Source of the DNA: Marinospirillum sp.
GTDB taxonomy: Bacteria > Pseudomonadota > Gammaproteobacteria > Pseudomonadales > Halomonadaceae
Assembly (NCBI RefSeq): GCF_014859565.1
Contig: NZ_JACUUA010000142.1
Coordinates: 1 to 8,515, forward strand
Length of the DNA stretch: 8,515 bases
Reading direction: 5' to 3'
Shown: positions 6,175 to 8,515 of the stretch, piece after piece
How the letters are laid out: each line of letters opens with the position of its first letter
Numbering within the stretch: the stretch's first letter is position 1
Program-made: the position numbers and the translations under genes
The notes under the pieces: model-generated
Told to the model about the DNA's origin: nothing
The model's input: the letters and a program-made list of their open reading frames with translations, nothing else
The model's database searches: none

Positions 6175-6191
6175 TTGGCACTAAAATTGAA
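6175..6191 (+). promoter_or_regulatory. Sigma-54 (RpoN) type -24/-12 promoter of the flagellar operon
   Basis: TTGGCAC, five bases, then TTGAA matches the RpoN consensus YTGGCACGRNNNTTGCW at nearly all defined positions. The -24 GG (6177-6178) and the -12 G (6189) are 12 bp apart as required. The deviations are T for G just after GGCAC and A for C in the -12 element, the latter a normally well-conserved base. Predicted transcription would begin near 6201, leaving a ~20-nt leader with the flgB Shine-Dalgarno. RpoN control of flgB operons is known in Pseudomonas and Vibrio, where an activator of the FleQ/FleR (FlrC) type is needed. No activator site was recognised. Confidence 0.7.
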
Positions 6192-6221
6192 TGCGTAACA
6201 GCAAAGTCACTGGAGGTTGTT

Positions 6222-6623
6222 ATGTCGATTAACTTCAAAAATGCTCTTGGAATCCATCCTGATGCGCTGAATGTACGCAGCAAGCGCTCGGAAATTCTGG
6301 CTAATAACCTGGCCAACAGTGACACGCCCGGCTACAAGGCACGTGATCTGGATTTTAAAGGCATTTTGCAGGGTGAGTATGAAAACCGCCAGCGCATGGA
6401 ACTGAATCGTACCAGTCAGCGGCATATCCCTGCCGAGGGTGTGATTATGGATTCCTCCATGAAATTTCGTATTCCACACCAGCCATCCATCGATGGCAAC
6501 ACTGTGGAAACCAATATCGAGCAGGCAGAGTTTGCCAAGAATGCCATGGACTTCCAGAGCAGCTTCAGCTTTCTGGATAGTCGCTTCAAAGGTCTGGTCA
6601 AGGCCATGAAAGAACAGGGTTAA
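6222..6623 (+). CDS. flgB: Flagellar basal-body proximal rod protein FlgB
   Basis: A 133-residue rod protein exported by the flagellar type III system and assembled in the periplasm on the MS ring/FliE. The N-terminal rod motif is clear: RSEILANNLANSDTPGYKAR (22-41) followed by DLDFKGIL. The C-terminal part ends in an amphipathic helix, QSSFSFLDSRFKGLVKAMK, as usual for rod subunits, which pair N- and C-terminal helices. Length is normal for FlgB. GGAGG (6212-6216) is 5 nt from the ATG. It is the first gene of a flgB-C-D-E run and is separated from flgC by 13 bp. The flgA/flgM or chemotaxis genes that often lie upstream are absent; a K+ channel gene and its terminator are there instead. Confidence 0.96.
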   Translation: MSINFKNALGIHPDALNVRSKRSEILANNLANSDTPGYKARDLDFKGILQGEYENRQRMELNRTSQRHIPAEGVIMDSSMKFRIPHQPSIDGNTVETNIEQAEFAKNAMDFQSSFSFLDSRFKGLVKAMKEQG

Positions 6624-6636
6624 CAGGAGCTGAATT

Positions 6637-7110
6637 ATGTCACTGAACAAAATTTTTGATATCGCCGGAAGCGGCATGAATGCTCAGAGTGTACGTCTGA
6701 ACACCACCGCATCCAACATGGCTAACGCACAGAGTGTCAGCTCCTCCATCGAGGAAACCTACCGTGCCCGCAAGCCAGTGTTTGCACCCATGCTGGAGCG
6801 ATACAAGCAGGGTATCAGTGATGAATATGGTTTCCAGAACCCGGTGACCAGTTTTAATCCGCGTGATGTGGCCGGTGAAGGTGTGCAGGTACTGGGTATT
6901 GTGGAAAGCAACCAGGAACTGCAGATGCGTTTTGAGCCAAACCACCCGATGGCCAACGAAGAAGGTTATGTGTTTTACCCCAACGTGAACGTGGTGGAAG
7001 AAATGACTGACATGCTGGCGGCATCCCGCTCCTTCCAGACCAATGTGGAAGTGATGAATACCACTAAACAAATGATGCAGCGCGTACTAACTCTGGGTCA
7101 GGGTGCCTGA
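6637..7110 (+). CDS. flgC: Flagellar basal-body rod protein FlgC
   Basis: A 157-residue proximal rod protein. The N-terminal helix and rod motif read FDIAGSGMNAQSVRLNTTAS (7-26) then NMANAQS. The C-terminal signature NVNVVEEMTDMLAASRSFQT (116-135) and NVEVMNTTKQMMQRVLTLGQ (136-155) are typical of FlgC. It is somewhat longer than the 134-residue E. coli protein; the extra residues appear to lie in the middle, around 55-80 (RYKQGISDEYGFQNPVTSF). AGGAG (6625-6629) sits 7 nt before the ATG. It is cotranscribed with flgB; an 86-bp gap with hairpins separates it from flgD. Confidence 0.96.
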   Translation: MSLNKIFDIAGSGMNAQSVRLNTTASNMANAQSVSSSIEETYRARKPVFAPMLERYKQGISDEYGFQNPVTSFNPRDVAGEGVQVLGIVESNQELQMRFEPNHPMANEEGYVFYPNVNVVEEMTDMLAASRSFQTNVEVMNTTKQMMQRVLTLGQGA

Positions 7111-7128
7111 ACCTGAGTTTTAACTGGT

Positions 7129-7165
7129 GCGGCAAAGTATTGCCGCTCTGATGCCGCTAGCGGCA
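7129..7165 (+). repeat. Cluster of complementary hairpin arms between flgC and flgD
   Basis: GCGGCA (7129-7134) pairs with TGCCGC (7141-7146) around a 6-nt loop. Five bases later comes the perfect 14-bp palindrome TGCCGCTAGCGGCA (7152-7165). Arms 7141-7147 and 7159-7165 can also pair (7 bp, 11-nt loop), so alternative folds exclude one another. No T tract follows, so this is not an obvious intrinsic terminator. It ends one base before an ATG at 7167 and 18 bp before the flgD ribosome site. Confidence 0.7.
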
Positions 7166-7196
7166 AATGTCCAGAATACTGAAAGAGAGCGACACC

Positions 7197-7883
7197 ATGA
7201 GCATTGAGAAAACCGACTTCTACCAGAATCTGCAGGTACAAAACCAGCAGCGGGCAGCGGAGAACACCAAAAAGAATGGTGAGCTGGGCAAGGATGACTT
7301 CATGCGTCTGCTGATTACCCAGCTGGAGAACCAGGATCCGCTGGAGCCAACGGACAATACAGAGTTCATTGCCCAGATGGCGCAGTTCTCTTCTCTGGAG
7401 GGGATTACCAACCTGAACACTACGGTGAATCAGTTTGCCACCAGTCTGCAATCCACTCAGGCATTACAAGCTTCAACGCTGGTGGGTCGCTCTGTACAGG
7501 TGTTGACTGACTGGACCGAGCTGCAGGATGGTAAGCCAGTTAAAGGCACGGTTGATCTTAAAGAATCTTCTGCTGATGTGTTTGTGGCGGTTTATTCCGG
7601 CGCGGGTGAATACATGGGTGATATTTCGCTGGGTCAGCGCCAGGCCGGTGAAGTGGCTTTTGAATGGAATGGTCTGGATACCGAAGGTCAGCCCTTCCCT
7701 GCCGGTGCTTATCAGTTCCGTGCTTATGCAGCCAGAAATGGTGAGCATGAGGGTGTTGATCTCTTCCTTTCGCGTAATGTCAGCAGTGTGGCACTGAATG
7801 CCGGTGCGCGTGGCGAAATCATGTTGAATCTGACCGGAGCGGATGAACCTGTACCGCTGCGCGACGTGAAAATCATTAACTAA
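7197..7883 (+). CDS. flgD: Flagellar hook capping/assembly protein FlgD
   Basis: A 228-residue hook cap protein, secreted through the flagellar export apparatus and needed for FlgE polymerisation. The conserved N-terminal region is unmistakable: GKDDFMRLLITQLENQDPLE (31-50) followed by TDNTEFIAQMAQFSSLEGI. After a linker, residues ~95-215 form the FlgD Tudor-like/Ig-like (FlgD_ig) region, with GEVAFEWNGLDTEGQPFPAG (151-170) and AYQFRAYA as hallmarks. An in-frame ATG at 7167 would add 10 residues, but it directly abuts the palindrome and lacks a Shine-Dalgarno. The ATG at 7197 follows the purine-rich AGAGAG and gives a normal N-terminus. It is 24 bp upstream of flgE. Confidence 0.95.
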   Translation: MSIEKTDFYQNLQVQNQQRAAENTKKNGELGKDDFMRLLITQLENQDPLEPTDNTEFIAQMAQFSSLEGITNLNTTVNQFATSLQSTQALQASTLVGRSVQVLTDWTELQDGKPVKGTVDLKESSADVFVAVYSGAGEYMGDISLGQRQAGEVAFEWNGLDTEGQPFPAGAYQFRAYAARNGEHEGVDLFLSRNVSSVALNAGARGEIMLNLTGADEPVPLRDVKIIN

Positions 7884-7907
7884 TTTTGTGGCAGGGGAGC
7901 GCTAACA

Positions 7908-8515
7908 ATGAGTTTTAATATTGGTCTTTCTGGTCTGCGTGCCGCGCAGATGGATTTAAGTATCACCGGCAATAACATCGCCAACGCCAGCACGGTGGGT
8001 TTTAAACAGTCGCGTGCTGAATTTGGTGATGTGTACAGTGCTTCCATTCTGGGTACGGGTCGTAATTCGACAGGTGCCGGTGTGCTGGTAGAGCGTGTCT
8101 CTCAGCAGCATACACAGGGCAATATCAATTACACCGATCGTGCACTGGATATGGCGATTGAAGGTAATGGATATTTTATCCTCTCCAACAATGGACAGAT
8201 TGAATACACCCGTGCTGGTTATTTTGACCTGGATAAAGAAGGGTATATCACCAACAACGTGGGCAAACGCCTGCAGGGTTATACTGCGGATCTGCAAGGG
8301 AATGTGCAGGGTATTATGGGTGATATGCGCCTTAGCCAGACTAACGTTGAGCCGAATGCTACTTCAAAGGTTGATGTGGAGCTGAACCTGGACTCGCGCA
8401 AAGAGAATCTGAATATCGCATTGTTTAATCCCAATGATCGCACCACCTATTCGGATGCGAATTCCACGGCTGTTTATGACAGTCTGGGTATTGAGCATGT
8501 GATTACCCAGTATTT
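7908..8515 (+). CDS. flgE: Flagellar hook protein FlgE (5' part, cut by window edge)
   Basis: The first 202 codons plus two bases of the hook subunit gene; the reading frame is intact to the window edge. The N-terminal rod/hook motif is clear: GLSGLRAAQMDLSITG (6-21) and NNIANASTVGFKQSRAEF (22-39). It is followed by QGNINYTDRALDMAIEGNGY and the FlgE-type beta domain (YTRAGYFDLDKEGYI, then NVGKRLQGYTADLQG). The phrase DSRKENLNIALFNPNDRTTY and the SLGIEH segment match the FlgE D1/D2 region, which favours FlgE over the related rod proteins FlgF and FlgG, as does its place straight after flgD. GGAG (7896-7899) is 8 nt before the ATG. The remaining D2 domain and C-terminal helix lie outside the window. 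Confidence 0.95.
   Translation, partial: MSFNIGLSGLRAAQMDLSITGNNIANASTVGFKQSRAEFGDVYSASILGTGRNSTGAGVLVERVSQQHTQGNINYTDRALDMAIEGNGYFILSNNGQIEYTRAGYFDLDKEGYITNNVGKRLQGYTADLQGNVQGIMGDMRLSQTNVEPNATSKVDVELNLDSRKENLNIALFNPNDRTTYSDANSTAVYDSLGIEHVITQY

Noticed and set aside
6207..7071. Long minus-strand frames opposite flgB and flgC
   Set aside because: Both are shadows of strongly recognised rod genes, with no ribosome site or known motif.

Overview
This window looks like ordinary chromosome from a motile gammaproteobacterium, probably a marine or Oceanospirillales/Pseudomonas-like lineage. The basis is the mix of genes (YqcC family, DUF1653, a KefB/YbaL-type CPA2 antiporter, a flgBCDE rod/hook operon), Shine-Dalgarno-led starts, roughly balanced base composition, and a sigma-54-like element in front of flgB. 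The genus is an inference; no rRNA or other marker gene is present.

Layout. Positions 2-100 hold the 3' end of an unidentified plus-strand gene, followed by a hairpin/T-tract terminator. Next comes a probable three-gene plus-strand operon with 11-bp gaps: a tandem-domain universal stress protein (275-1132), an MFS transporter with a GTG start (1144-2346) and a Nudix hydrolase (2358-2882). A 14-bp-stem hairpin spanning the Nudix stop separates this from a convergent minus-strand CPA2 cation:proton antiporter with a C-terminal TrkA-N domain (2911-4461). Divergent from the antiporter is a small lipoprotein with a BamE/SmpA-like motif (4617-4961), overlapped by a DUF1653 gene (4942-5232). The DUF1653 gene meets the minus-strand YqcC-family gene (5229-5594) tail to tail, sharing the bases TTAA. 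A small K+ channel pore protein (5631-6074) starts only 36 bp from the YqcC start and ends in a clear terminator.

The last quarter is the start of a flagellar rod/hook operon: flgB (6222-6623), flgC (6637-7110), flgD (7197-7883) and the first 202 codons of flgE (7908 to the window edge). FlgB and FlgC are proximal rod proteins, FlgD is the hook cap and FlgE the hook. A -24/-12 element at 6175-6191 suggests RpoN-dependent control, as in the Pseudomonas/Vibrio flagellar hierarchies. An unusual set of mutually complementary hairpin arms lies between flgC and flgD.

The left part mixes stress and ion-homeostasis functions (Usp, MFS, Nudix, CPA2 antiporter, K+ channel), but the changing strands show that they are separate transcription units. 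I found no mobile element, CRISPR array, tRNA or rRNA, and no convincing new multi-gene system. The best leads are regulatory: the flgB promoter, the flgC-flgD hairpins, and the very compact gene junctions.
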